Virus record (IMG/VR): IMGVR_UViG_3300045110_000153
Location: 1 to 37,512 of that record
Source of the DNA: a virus
Length of the DNA: 37,512 nt
Reading direction: 5' to 3' (one strand)
The notes beneath the pieces are model-generated. The model worked only from the letters and a program-made list of their open reading frames with translations, was not told the DNA's origin and searched no databases. Position numbers and translations under genes: made by a program. Every line of letters starts with the position of its first letter. Position 1 is the stretch's first letter. Shown piece after piece: positions 14,795 to 21,663 of the stretch.

Positions 14795-14989
14795 ATGCTG
14801 AAAAAACCAGTTACCACACTGACCCGCGTCAAGCTCATGGAGCTAAAGATTACCCGCATGCTTGAGGAGATCCCGGTCGATGATCTCAGCGTCGACAACC
14901 AGCACTGGGTCGATATGGCGCGCGAGCGTTTCACGAGGGCGTTCTTCGCGCTGCACCGCGCCCTGGTCAAACCAGGGCAGACGGGGTGA
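14795..14989 (+). CDS. shortened paralogue of the Acb2-like protein
   Basis: A 64-residue protein two bases after the Acb2-like gene. Its second half ('DNQHWVDMARERFTRAFFALHRALVKPGQ') aligns with the last helix of the neighbour ('DQRWLALARTHFQMAYMFLNRAVFQPQ'). It lacks the N-terminal G-Y element thought to bind ligand. It could be a diverged sponge, a hetero-oligomer partner or a decaying duplicate. Confidence 0.6.
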   Translation: MLKKPVTTLTRVKLMELKITRMLEEIPVDDLSVDNQHWVDMARERFTRAFFALHRALVKPGQTG

Positions 14990-15183
14990 CTGAACCCTGG
15001 CAAGAGCGCGTGCTGGATGAGCGTGAGGAGCTATCGGTCAAGGTCGATCGGCTGATGGCGTTCATGCAGAGCGATGCGATTAAGTCGATACCGCGCGAGG
15101 ACGCGCTGCTGCGGATGGAGCAGAGCTACGCCATGCGGAAGTATCTAGACATTCTCAACCAGCGCATCGCACGGTTCAAATGA
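14986..15183 (+). CDS. crAss001_48-related small phage protein
   Basis: A 65-residue protein from GTG 14986 in a GTGA overlap. The pattern 'W-Q-E-R-V-x-D-E-R-E-E-L-x-x-K-x-x-x-L', then 'LLRMEQSYAMRKYLDILNQRI' fits the small helical hairpin family named after crAssphage gp48. Its function is unknown to me, but it often accompanies Acb2-type genes in phages. Confidence 0.7.
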   Translation: MTEPWQERVLDEREELSVKVDRLMAFMQSDAIKSIPREDALLRMEQSYAMRKYLDILNQRIARFK

Positions 15184-15290
15184 AACGAGCGGAACGGCGC
15201 GTCGGCTGCAACCATGGAAATTTACGCTGCCATCATCCCACGCCGCCCTCGTTCCCGCCATCGAGCGCGCGCAATTGGGCGGGTCCGTAA
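15180..15290 (+). CDS. 36-residue frame at operon end, doubtful
   Basis: An ATG overlapping the previous TGA opens a 36-residue Cys/His- and Pro-rich frame (MKRAERRVGC...). The junction style supports it, but the sequence has low information and lies next to convergent termination. Confidence 0.3.
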   Translation: MKRAERRVGCNHGNLRCHHPTPPSFPPSSARNWAGP

Positions 15291-15321
15291 GCGGCATTGA
15301 TGCATCGATCGCCGTGCCGGT

Positions 15322-15357
15322 CAAACGAAGGGCGGTCACTCCCGAAAAGGACCGCCC
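15322..15357 (-). terminator. convergent terminator hairpin
   Basis: Stem GGGCGGTC (15330-15337) with GACCGCCC (15350-15357), 12-nt loop, between the forward operon and the end of the reverse operon. Read on the reverse strand it is followed by TTCGTTT. It may serve both directions. Confidence 0.6.
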
Positions 15358-15389
15358 CCCGACCCCCGACGTTGGGCTGGAAACCGCGG

Positions 15390-15917
15390 TTACGGCGTGG
15401 GCGCGCCATCCTGGCTGAACACCAGCCCCGCGTCGAGCAGCATGCGCAACAGCGGCGTGGCATTTACCAGGGGTAGCTCGATGTCCAGCCTGATCCTGGC
15501 GATGCCGTTGGCACCGACGTTGAACGACAGCACGTCGCGCGGTGCGCCGACCTTGACCGCGTGGGCGGCATTGGGCGAGGTCAGCGGGCGCTGGATCTGT
15601 TCCATCATCTTGCCCACCGCGCCGAACGTGCCGGGGGCATGCACCGGCAGATGCTCGCCGGGGTCGCGCGGCTCGAACGTCGCCGCCGGAACCTTAAACA
15701 CCTCGCCCAGCTTGAGCCGCATGGCGGGGCCTGGGGTGCCGGTGCCCTTCAGCCAGGGGTAGATCGTGGTGCTGCCGTGCGGCAGGCCCAGCGCCTTCAC
15801 GAGGTCAGCCACGCCCCATTGGCGCGCCTCCATCTCGCGCCGCAGGAACACCACGACATGGCCGTTGCGGGCGACATCCTCAGGGGTGATCCTCGCCGCC
15901 ACCTTGGTCGCCATCAT
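15390..15917 (-). CDS. XRE-family HTH regulator, repressor candidate
   Basis: A 175-residue protein from the ATG overlapping the upstream stop (15917), with GGAG upstream. Residues about 20-75 form a helix-turn-helix ('FLRREMEARQWGVADLVKALG', then 'TTIYPWLKGTGTPGPAMRLKLGEVFKV', where P-W-L-K-G sits in the recognition region). The C-terminal half has a beta-rich segment ('DVLSFNVGANGIARIRLDIELPL') that may be an oligomerisation domain. There is no S24 peptidase Ser/Lys pair. It is last in a ten-gene reverse operon and is a candidate for the shared CTTGAC-N7-GTCAGG operators, by inference. Confidence 0.75.
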   Translation of the reverse strand: MMATKVAARITPEDVARNGHVVVFLRREMEARQWGVADLVKALGLPHGSTTIYPWLKGTGTPGPAMRLKLGEVFKVPAATFEPRDPGEHLPVHAPGTFGAVGKMMEQIQRPLTSPNAAHAVKVGAPRDVLSFNVGANGIARIRLDIELPLVNATPLLRMLLDAGLVFSQDGAPTP

Positions 15918-16105
15918 TCCTGCTCCATATCGTCGGCCATGCGCCGCAACAGCGTCGGTATGGCGGCGACGATCTCCACCGGGGCCTGCATGCTGAAGCC
16001 GCTGCCCTCGTTGCCGCCCAGCACCAGAACGATGACCGCTGCGGCCTCCGCGCCCTCGCGCACCAGTGTGGCGAGGTCGTCGTATTTGCCGGGGCCGATT
16101 GCCAT
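15914..16105 (-). CDS. small protein, unknown
   Basis: A 63-residue protein from ATG 16105, which shares a base with the upstream TGA; a GTG at 16114 is an alternative. It has one hydrophobic helix ('GAEAAAVIVLVLGGNEG') and an acidic C-terminal helix. It overlaps the regulator by four bases. Confidence 0.6.
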   Translation of the reverse strand: MAIGPGKYDDLATLVREGAEAAAVIVLVLGGNEGSGFSMQAPVEIVAAIPTLLRRMADDMEQE

Positions 16106-16512
16106 CACTCGCACCGCATGGTCGGCTCACCGCGCCATTGTGACACCGCACAGCGTCCCACAGTGCCGTCCTGGCGCTGGTAGGGGTGATACGTCGTGGT
16201 CTGCCCAGGCGCCTGTGCGCCCCACGCAGGGGCGGCGCGTGGGCTGTCCCAGGAACCCCAGGCCGGGGCGCGCCGCTGGGCGTCCTGATCCGCCCAGGTC
16301 GCCGCGTGTCCCGCGCGCGCCAGCAGGAGCAGCACCAGCAACGCCCAGATGACGATGGCGACGGCCCAGCCGCGCGTCGGGTAGATTCGGGCACGCGCCA
16401 TGATCTCGACGCGCAGCGTGGCCTGGGGGCCGATCCCCGGCAGCGGGATCTCCACCGTCTGGTCCTTCACCAGCCAGTCGTAGCTCCCCGGCGGCGGTGT
16501 CTGGTCGGTCAT
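16105..16512 (-). CDS. single-pass membrane protein, unknown
   Basis: A 135-residue protein with a cytoplasmic N-terminal beta segment and one strong membrane span ('WAVAIVIWALLVLLLLARAG', about residues 49-68). A Pro/Ala/Trp-rich tail with two cysteines follows. No family recognised; the topology might place the tail in the periplasm. Confidence 0.65.
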   Translation of the reverse strand: MTDQTPPPGSYDWLVKDQTVEIPLPGIGPQATLRVEIMARARIYPTRGWAVAIVIWALLVLLLLARAGHAATWADQDAQRRAPAWGSWDSPRAAPAWGAQAPGQTTTYHPYQRQDGTVGRCAVSQWRGEPTMRCE

Positions 16513-16679
16513 GACGCATGCTCCAGGGTGGCGGTTTTGGTTTCCAGGGCGACACGCCTGAATGCGTCGTTGATGCGAATCACCACGCGTCCATCACGAA
16601 ACACAACAACGAGTTCCGGCACGCCGTCGTCAGGTAGCAATTCAAGCAGCGGCTTTGGTAGTTGCTGTTTGCGCTTCAC
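16509..16679 (-). CDS. 56-residue basic protein, unknown
   Basis: From GTG 16679 (GTGA overlap with the upstream stop) a 56-residue frame (MKRKQQLPKPLLELLPDDG...) ends in an ATGA overlap with the membrane protein gene. Beta-rich 'PELVVVFRDGRVVIRIN' is followed by a helix. Both junctions support it. Confidence 0.6.
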   Translation of the reverse strand: MKRKQQLPKPLLELLPDDGVPELVVVFRDGRVVIRINDAFRRVALETKTATLEHAS

Positions 16680-16981
16680 GTCGCACCCTGCGCCTTCAGG
16701 TGTTTCCTGATCCGCCGCGCCACCATGACCGGCGTCACCTTCTGCCAGTTCGCCTCACTGGTATGCCAGCCATTGCCGCGCGCTGGACGCTGGAACAGAC
16801 CCAGCCAGTCGCGCTGGGTCAGATCGAACGCGTAGGGTCCGGTGTCGTGCGATTCCAGCAATTCTGCCTTCACCGCGAGACCGAGCGCGCACTGGTTGGT
16901 CAGCGCATAGTCCCATTTGAACCCTTCCGGCCATTTGGTCTCGTCACGCAGCAGATCGTGCAGTTGTTGCAGCTTGCTCAT
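16676..16981 (-). CDS. phage protein, unknown
   Basis: A 101-residue protein from ATG 16981 in an ATGA overlap. It has Trp-rich segments ('KWPEGFKWDYALTNQCALGLAV', 'RDWLGLFQRP') and a C-terminal basic helix. The 'CALG' element recalls small phage proteins of unknown role. Confidence 0.6.
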   Translation of the reverse strand: MSKLQQLHDLLRDETKWPEGFKWDYALTNQCALGLAVKAELLESHDTGPYAFDLTQRDWLGLFQRPARGNGWHTSEANWQKVTPVMVARRIRKHLKAQGAT

Positions 16982-17175
16982 GGCTTCCACCCTTCAGTCA
17001 GTTGTGGATACAAAAGTATCAACGCTCTGATCCATGCGAGAAACGACTCCATCACCTCCGGGTTCAGATAGACCCAGTGCGCTCTGTCATCGCGTTCCGC
17101 GCGCAGCTTGATGCCGTAGCCGTCGAACACGCCATACAGGCCGTCTCCGAGATACACTTTTATAGGTTCGCTCAC
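16978..17175 (-). CDS. small phage protein of a recurrent 'dGlY-x-x-FDG' type
   Basis: A 65-residue protein with 'LGDGLYGVFDGYGIKL' and 'VYLNPEVMESFLAW'. This is a pattern I associate with a common small phage family of unknown function, predicted as a beta sheet plus C-terminal helix. ATGA overlap at both ends. Confidence 0.65.
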   Translation of the reverse strand: MSEPIKVYLGDGLYGVFDGYGIKLRAERDDRAHWVYLNPEVMESFLAWIRALILLYPQLTEGWKP

Positions 17176-17459
17176 GGCTCCTCCTCCTCCTCCTCCTCAT
17201 TCATGGTCAGCACCATCTTGACGATCCCGGCCAGTGCCAGGGAGCGATGCTCGTGGTCCATGTCGCGCAGCACGTTGGCGAGGACCACGCTGAGCGCCAG
17301 GATGTTCATGCCGTTCTGCCGGTTCGCCAGCAGCGTGTTGACCTCCTGCGCCAGGGTGTTGATCGCGTCGATGCTGGGAAAACCTTCGGTGATCGTCTCG
17401 ATGAAATTATCCACCCGTTCGGTGAACGCCTCGATGTTCTTCGGGGTGGGGATGATCAT
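17172..17459 (-). CDS. small helical protein, paralogue of the gene at 17721
   Basis: A 95-residue all-helical protein ending in a run of seven glutamates encoded by a GAG repeat, which could slip. Its middle ('LAQEVNTLLANRQNGMNILALSVVLANVL') aligns with the gene at 17721-17996 ('LGSEVQKLFMNQSNAMAILTLATLLRAMM'). A local duplication is likely. Function unknown. Confidence 0.65.
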   Translation of the reverse strand: MIIPTPKNIEAFTERVDNFIETITEGFPSIDAINTLAQEVNTLLANRQNGMNILALSVVLANVLRDMDHEHRSLALAGIVKMVLTMNEEEEEEEP

Positions 17460-17731
17460 GGGCGCTCCTCCTCGTTGACCATCGCGACCCCGGCCCGCAG
17501 CAGAACGTCGAGCGGGTTGTCGATCGTCTCATCGATCTCCATCACCCGCTTGATGCTGTCGAGCGCGGGCCAGATCGCCGGGTCAGCGTCCAGATAGAGC
17601 CACCCAACCTCTACCTGAAAACTGTTCACCGGACGCCCGCCGCGCTTGTGCAAAATCCGGTCCGCGCACAACAGCGTCGCGTAGTGCCGCGCGTCGATCG
17701 AGTTCTTTACGCTGCCCGCCTCATATTCCAT
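17456..17731 (-). CDS. small protein, unknown
   Basis: A 91-residue protein lying between the two paralogues. It has 'YATLLCADRILHKRGGRPVNSFQVEVGWLYL' in the first half and an acidic helical second half. No family recognised. It overlaps its neighbours by 4 and 11 bases. Confidence 0.6.
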   Translation of the reverse strand: MEYEAGSVKNSIDARHYATLLCADRILHKRGGRPVNSFQVEVGWLYLDADPAIWPALDSIKRVMEIDETIDNPLDVLLRAGVAMVNEEERP

Positions 17732-17996
17732 CGGGTTTCTCCTCGATCGGGTTTATTAGCTTGACAAGTGCTGTCAAGACGATTGCCTTCCGCGCATCGC
17801 TCTCCACGATCCTAGACTCCATCATCATGGCGCGCAGAAGGGTGGCGAGTGTCAGTATGGCCATGGCGTTCGACTGGTTCATGAACAGCTTCTGGACCTC
17901 GCTTCCCAGCGCCAGGATATCGGCTGGCTTACATTCCTTCAGCATGGCGCTCAGGAACTGCGTCGCCGCCGCGTCGAGTTCTGCCGCTGTAATCAC
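17721..17996 (-). CDS. small helical protein, paralogue of the gene at 17172
   Basis: A 91-residue all-helical protein, related over about 60 residues to the 17172-17459 product, including the E-V-x-x-L-x-x-N-x-x-x-x-M-x-I-L core. Unknown role. Confidence 0.65.
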   Translation of the reverse strand: MITAAELDAAATQFLSAMLKECKPADILALGSEVQKLFMNQSNAMAILTLATLLRAMMMESRIVESDARKAIVLTALVKLINPIEEKPDGI

Positions 17997-18283
17997 GCCA
18001 CCACCCTCCCTTTGTCGGTGGCGATGCGCAGCCGCGACCGCGCGATCGGCGGCGCCGCCTCGTGCTTCACCAGTTCATACCAACAGTCGCGATACGCCAC
18101 CGTCATGCTTTTGAAACCCTGCCGGAACGAACTCCGGTCCTTCGCGGTCCAGCACCAGCCGCTGAGCAGGCGCAGTTCACCGGCTTCGCGGTGTTCGTTC
18201 CAGCGCACGCAGTCAGCGCGGTTGACGTAATGCACACGGGCAACGCGGGCCACGTCAGCGACGATTGAGTTGGGGAGCCACAT
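17993..18283 (-). CDS. phage protein, unknown (first gene of the reverse operon)
   Basis: A 96-residue basic protein with several Trp and Cys residues ('GWCWTAKDRSSFRQGFKSMTVAYRDCWYELV'), preceded by GGAG. It begins the ten-gene overlapping reverse operon that ends with the XRE regulator. No family recognised. Confidence 0.6.
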   Translation of the reverse strand: MWLPNSIVADVARVARVHYVNRADCVRWNEHREAGELRLLSGWCWTAKDRSSFRQGFKSMTVAYRDCWYELVKHEAAPPIARSRLRIATDKGRVVA

Positions 18284-18325
18284 GGGCTATACTCCTGCTT
18301 GGTGGTTGTTGTAGATACGGCGGAT

Positions 18326-18364
18326 CTGGTCGAGGGGCTGCATCCTACGCGATTCCTCGACCAG
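18326..18364. other. perfect 10-bp inverted repeat between two reverse genes
   Basis: CTGGTCGAGG (18326-18335) and CCTCGACCAG (18355-18364) flank a 19-nt loop. On the reverse transcript the hairpin falls between the DUF932 gene and the next gene and has no U tract. On the forward strand it is followed by TTTTCG. It may attenuate or process the reverse message. Confidence 0.5.
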
Positions 18365-18370
18365 TTTTCG

Positions 18371-19234
18371 TCAGACGCCAGCCGCCTCGACCTCAGCCCA
18401 CAGCTTGCCCTCGACCAGTTGCGCGACCTTGGTCTGCCGCTCCCAGTTGCGCGCGACGAAGTTCTCGCCGTCCTTCTCCTTGCTCGACCACGCGGTCAGC
18501 ACGTTCCACAGGCAGAACAGGTTCGGACCGCCCTGCAACGGGTCTTCGTCCCGCGCCTTGAGCCAAGCATGCACGAGGTTGTCGACCAGCGACTCGGTCG
18601 CCTTCGGCAGCGCCGAGAGCAGCTTGCGGGCCTGCTGATCGGTTACGTGGACGGCGGGCCACGTCTCCAGCCGCTTGACCGTCTCGACATGCTCCTCTGC
18701 CGCCAAGGTCAGCTTGCCGATCGCCGGTCCCAGGTCGATCTTGCCTGAGTGCTGAAAACGGAACGAGGAGTATTCCTTGCCGCTCACCGCCTGATTGGCG
18801 CACGCCCAGTTGAAAGAACCGATACGAGCCTGCAACGCAGTCGTTGCGTCGTAGGAGTTCAACAAAATCACCCGCAGCGAGGCCTCGACGCCGTTGCGTA
18901 TATACGCGGTGTGGGCGGGCAACAGCCATTGGGCAAACATCCGCGCGCCGTCGTGGCTGTAGTCGCAGCCGAAGCGGGCATCGGTGAGATCCAGCTTTGA
19001 CTTCTTCAAAGCATCCTCGATCGCGCCGACCGCCTCTTCGTTCTGCACTACGGTGTAGCTCGCGGGTGCAAGCCGGATGGTGGCGCCGGTATCGCCGCGG
19101 GTGATGTGATGCCAGCCCTCGATTTCCTGGCCGCGCTCATCAAACACTTTGAGCGCATTAGCCCCGATCGGCTGGATACTCTTGTGGTTCATCGGGCAGA
19201 AATCGTCGCCCAGTATTGCGGTGTCGAACGGCAT
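18371..19234 (-). CDS. DUF932 family phage/plasmid protein
   Basis: A 287-residue protein with the DUF932 (TIGR03299-type) pattern. An N-terminal 'ASYTVVQNEEAVGAIEDAL' is followed by 'MFAQWLLP', 'RVILLNSYDATTALQARIGSFNWACANQAV' and a helical C-terminal domain with 'LWNVLTAWSS'. The family is widespread on plasmids and phages; its biochemical function is not established. The ATG has AGAAGGA eight bases upstream. It diverges from the short gene at 19469 across a region with palindromic sites. Confidence 0.85.
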   Translation of the reverse strand: MPFDTAILGDDFCPMNHKSIQPIGANALKVFDERGQEIEGWHHITRGDTGATIRLAPASYTVVQNEEAVGAIEDALKKSKLDLTDARFGCDYSHDGARMFAQWLLPAHTAYIRNGVEASLRVILLNSYDATTALQARIGSFNWACANQAVSGKEYSSFRFQHSGKIDLGPAIGKLTLAAEEHVETVKRLETWPAVHVTDQQARKLLSALPKATESLVDNLVHAWLKARDEDPLQGGPNLFCLWNVLTAWSSKEKDGENFVARNWERQTKVAQLVEGKLWAEVEAAGV

Positions 19235-19292
19235 TGACTTGGTCCTTCTGATTGTGTGTTTCGGTGGAGCGACATATGCACACGATGTATCA

Positions 19293-19389
19293 CTGCTTGC
19301 AAGAATAAAAGTGACGGAAAACGTCAGGCCGCAGATTTTTTTCAGATGACGGCGGCTAAACTACCGGTGGTGGCGTTTGTCTGGACAAA
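19293..19389. promoter_or_regulatory. divergent control region with operator-like palindromes
   Basis: The gap 19235-19468 has no confident gene. It contains AGTGAC-N7-GTCAGG (19310-19328), the half-site and spacing used by the accessory-cassette operators. It also contains the palindrome TTTGTC-TG-GACAAA (19376-19389). A reverse TTGCAA lies nearby, but no strong -10 is evident. Confidence 0.45.
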
Positions 19390-19468
19390 GCACAAGCACC
19401 GTGCGACCAATTCCGCCATCATGGCGCGCATAGCGCCCGTGCCCTTTGGCAAGGGGGACAATTCCCAG

Positions 19469-19663
19469 ATGTCAGATGACAACCCAGTCGCTGAGCGCGA
19501 ACGCCGCGCCGCGCGCAAACGCGCCGATCGGATTGAACTGACATTGCGTCAGGTCAGGACGATCATTGCGGCATCAGGTTTACCGGAACAGCACCAGACG
19601 CTGGTGCTGGTGCTGGCGCTCAGGGAGGACAATCAGGCGTCGCGGGCGAAGCTGCGTCTTTGA
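19469..19663 (+). CDS. small charged protein, unknown
   Basis: A 64-residue protein from ATG 19469 with GGGGGA about ten bases upstream. Very charged (MSDDNPVAERERRAARKRAD...) and helical with a C-terminal 'HQTLVLVLALRE'. It is a lone forward gene in a reverse region and overlaps the convergent regulator gene by 44 bases. Moderate support. Confidence 0.45.
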   Translation: MSDDNPVAERERRAARKRADRIELTLRQVRTIIAASGLPEQHQTLVLVLALREDNQASRAKLRL

Positions 19664-20063
19664 ATCGTCCGCTCTTGTTCTGCCTTGGCGTTTCAAACTC
19701 TCCGCGGCGGAGATGCTTGCTGCGCGAGGTGAATGCCCAAGTGCCGCTCTTGGGGTCGACCAGGGCTGGGTTGTCCTTCGCCGCTTTCGCCTCCTCCCGC
19801 GCGCGTGCGCGCCGTAGGTTGAAGCGCGGGTCGAAGCGCCGCCAGTCGTTCGGTGGTTCAGGGTAGGGGTGTTGCTGGCGCAGCTTGATGCAGTCGTTCA
19901 GCCAGTCGGCGACCGCGGGCGGCACCTTCTGCTTGCCGATGCCCCAGTCGGCGGTCAGCCGGTAGGAGCATTGCAGCATGCGCGCCAGTTCGCGCTGGGT
20001 GACGCGCAGCGCCGCCAGCGCCTCATGGTAACGGACGGGTGTCATGGTCACATAGGCTGGCAT
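19620..20063 (-). CDS. XRE-like HTH protein
   Basis: A 147-residue basic protein from ATG 20063 with GGAG six to seven bases upstream. Residues about 8-50 ('YHEALAALRVTQRELARMLQCSYRLTADW', 'VPPAVADWL') form a helix-turn-helix of the XRE type used by small phage regulators. The rest is rich in Arg and Pro and probably disordered. It lies downstream of a strong terminator, so it may have its own promoter. Confidence 0.65.
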   Translation of the reverse strand: MPAYVTMTPVRYHEALAALRVTQRELARMLQCSYRLTADWGIGKQKVPPAVADWLNDCIKLRQQHPYPEPPNDWRRFDPRFNLRRARAREEAKAAKDNPALVDPKSGTWAFTSRSKHLRRGEFETPRQNKSGRFKDAASPATPDCPP

Positions 20064-20104
20064 CGGGGATCTCCGCGGATCAGTTTGGACCACGGTCTAT
20101 ACAC

Positions 20105-20131
20105 GAAAAAAGGGGGCGCCTGGGCGCCCCC
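20105..20131 (-). terminator. rho-independent terminator
   Basis: On the reverse strand a perfect 9-bp stem (20123-20131 with 20112-20120) with a 2-nt centre as drawn is followed by TTTTTT. It closes the operon that ends at 20158. Confidence 0.85.
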
Positions 20132-20157
20132 GTGGGTCTCCTCTCGTTGCTGTGGGT

Positions 20158-20481
20158 TCAGGCGTAGCCGGGACGGTCCGGTGCGACCTCGACCAGGGCG
20201 CCGTTCTCAAACCACGAACCGCCGTTGGCGTCGGACCATTGCAGGGTCCGCACCCGGTCGTCGTTCCAGGGGTCGCCGACCGCCTTGGCCTGCACCACCC
20301 GCATGCCGTCCATCCAGCCGTCCGACACCATGCGGGTGCCCAGCGGGGTCAGCTTCAGCTTGGCGAGCAGCCGCGGCAGATCAGCCAGCGCAGCCACCTT
20401 GTGCAGCACGACGTAGTCCTGCGGCATCGGCACCTCGCCCATGCGCCACAACTTCATCGCTTGTTTCAGGTTCGCATCCAT
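20158..20481 (-). CDS. phage protein, unknown
   Basis: A 107-residue protein from ATG 20481, which shares a base with the upstream TGA. An N-terminal helix ('NLKQAMKLWRMGEVPMPQDY') is followed by 'LPRLLAKLKLTPLGTRMVSDG', resembling a small winged-helix fold, and a beta-rich C terminus. No family recognised. Confidence 0.65.
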   Translation of the reverse strand: MDANLKQAMKLWRMGEVPMPQDYVVLHKVAALADLPRLLAKLKLTPLGTRMVSDGWMDGMRVVQAKAVGDPWNDDRVRTLQWSDANGGSWFENGALVEVAPDRPGYA

Positions 20482-20723
20482 CACGCGTCCTCCTCCTCGC
20501 CCGCCGCCAGGGCGAGCATCTCGGCGGAGATCGCCTCCGCCAGCATCGAATGGTGCTTCGCCTTCAGCGCGAAACCGGCCTCCGCCCACAGCCTTGCGGC
20601 CAGATGGTGGTCGGTCGCCGCGACCAGCAGACGCGGCGGCGCATCGACATAGGCCAAGCTCGCCGCGGTCGACGCCGCCAGTGCGAGGTTGACCATGTCG
20701 ACGGCGCTCAGATGCAGGCTCAT
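20481..20723 (-). CDS. small Ala-rich helical protein, unknown
   Basis: An 80-residue protein from ATG 20723 with GAAGGA upstream. Its promoter element ends about 27 bases upstream of the ATG. Ala/Leu-rich helices with His pairs ('ATDHHLAARLW', 'AKHHSMLAEAI') and an acidic end. Unknown role. Confidence 0.65.
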   Translation of the reverse strand: MSLHLSAVDMVNLALAASTAASLAYVDAPPRLLVAATDHHLAARLWAEAGFALKAKHHSMLAEAISAEMLALAAGEEEDA

Positions 20724-20746
20724 GTCAGGTTCCTTCTCGTTACAGA

Positions 20747-20785
20747 CAACAGATAATGTGCCTGACACACAATGTCAAGATCTTT
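20747..20785 (-). promoter_or_regulatory. cassette promoter-operator 1
   Basis: Reverse TTGACA (rc of 20773-20778), 17-bp spacer containing GTCAGG, then TATCTG (rc of 20750-20755). The palindrome CTTGAC-N7-GTCAGG overlaps the -35. It drives the genes at 20723 and 20481. Confidence 0.75.
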
Positions 20786-20796
20786 TCTTGGTGAAC

Positions 20797-21119
20797 GCGG
20801 CCAGCCTTACCCGCTTGACCTTTGCGCCGGGATAAGGTTTGCCCATCCGACCCCGCATGAGTTGATCTGGGGACGTGGTCGGTAGGGAGGCTGGCCATGT
20901 GGCCGTGTGCGTTCGTCACGTCTGAAAGGAATCCCGGCTACCCCTAGCTCGTCTGATAGGCGCGGCCAGCCTTAACTCGATTTTCCTTGCCCGCCGGGGC
21001 GGGTATTACCCTTTTGTCGGCGCCACGCATGAGCGATCCCAGGGGGACGCGAGCCGACAGGGAGGCTGGCCATGTCGCCGTGTGCGCCCGTCACGTGAGA
21101 GTATCCCCGGCGCCCCCTA
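20797..21119. repeat. two tandem copies of a structured 150-158 nt element, ncRNA candidate
   Basis: Copy 1 spans 20797-20946 and copy 2 spans 20962-21119. Both begin GCGGCCAGCCTTA and share GCATGAG-x2-GATC, GGGGACG, GGGAGGCTGGCCATGT and GCCGTGTGCG-x2-CGTCACGT. In each copy GGCCAGCCT pairs with AGGCTGGCC about 80-90 nt away. Inside it, CCGACC pairs with GGTCGG in copy 1 while TGTCGGC pairs with GCCGACA in copy 2. The sequence differs while pairing is kept, which points to a conserved structure. No start codon or coding pattern is evident, and no family is recognised. It follows the last gene of the 23285-21125 reverse operon and precedes cassette promoter 1. Confidence 0.65.
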
Positions 21120-21124
21120 TGCGG

Positions 21125-21475
21125 TCAGGATACCGCTGTCCTCACCATACGGTAACCCGCCTCGTGTGCCGCCCTGGCGAACTTGACCGCGCACTGCGTG
21201 GTGCAGAACGCGCCGCCGTATTTCAGCCAGTAGGTCTCGCCGTCCCACTCGGCGAAATGCGCCACAGTGCTATCCACCTTGTAGGCGACCGAGATCACTC
21301 GCTGATTGGTGTAGGCGCGGCATTGCTCGATCGAGCGCAGCGGCGTCGCCGGGTAGATGTAGCGATACCATCGACCGTCTTTCTGCCGGTCGTCCCCAGA
21401 CTTGCGTATATACACCGTGGTGGTCATCTTCGGCGCCGGTTTGTCGCAGTAGGCGCAGCGTGGCCGCTCAGTCAT
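21125..21475 (-). CDS. small zinc-binding phage protein
   Basis: A 116-residue protein from ATG 21475 in an ATGA overlap. It opens with 'C-A-Y-C' after RPR and has C-x3-C near residue 97, forming a probable zinc ribbon around a beta-rich middle. Unknown function. Last gene of its operon. Confidence 0.65.
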   Translation of the reverse strand: MTERPRCAYCDKPAPKMTTTVYIRKSGDDRQKDGRWYRYIYPATPLRSIEQCRAYTNQRVISVAYKVDSTVAHFAEWDGETYWLKYGGAFCTTQCAVKFARAAHEAGYRMVRTAVS

Positions 21476-21663
21476 CCTTGGGTCTCCACAGGCGCGACGA
21501 ACCGCTCGGCCAGTGCATACCACCGCTTCTCCTCCGCTTTGCTGACGCAGCTAAACGAGAAGTATCGGTTGTCGTGGTAGCTTTGCAGCATACGCAGCGC
21601 GGTCAGCGCCACACTGTGGCGCCGGTTGGTCTCCGCGATCATGCGGGCCGCGATGTCGGTCAT
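21472..21663 (-). CDS. small protein, unknown
   Basis: A 63-residue helical protein (MTDIAARMIAE...) with ATGA overlaps at both ends. No family recognised. Confidence 0.6.
   Translation of the reverse strand: MTDIAARMIAETNRRHSVALTALRMLQSYHDNRYFSFSCVSKAEEKRWYALAERFVAPVETQG

Noticed and set aside
15390-16394. Reading the XRE regulator as a 334-residue protein from an upstream start
   Set aside because: The N-terminal extension is Arg/Pro-rich shadow of two upstream genes; the ATG at 15917 has an SD and an ATGA overlap.
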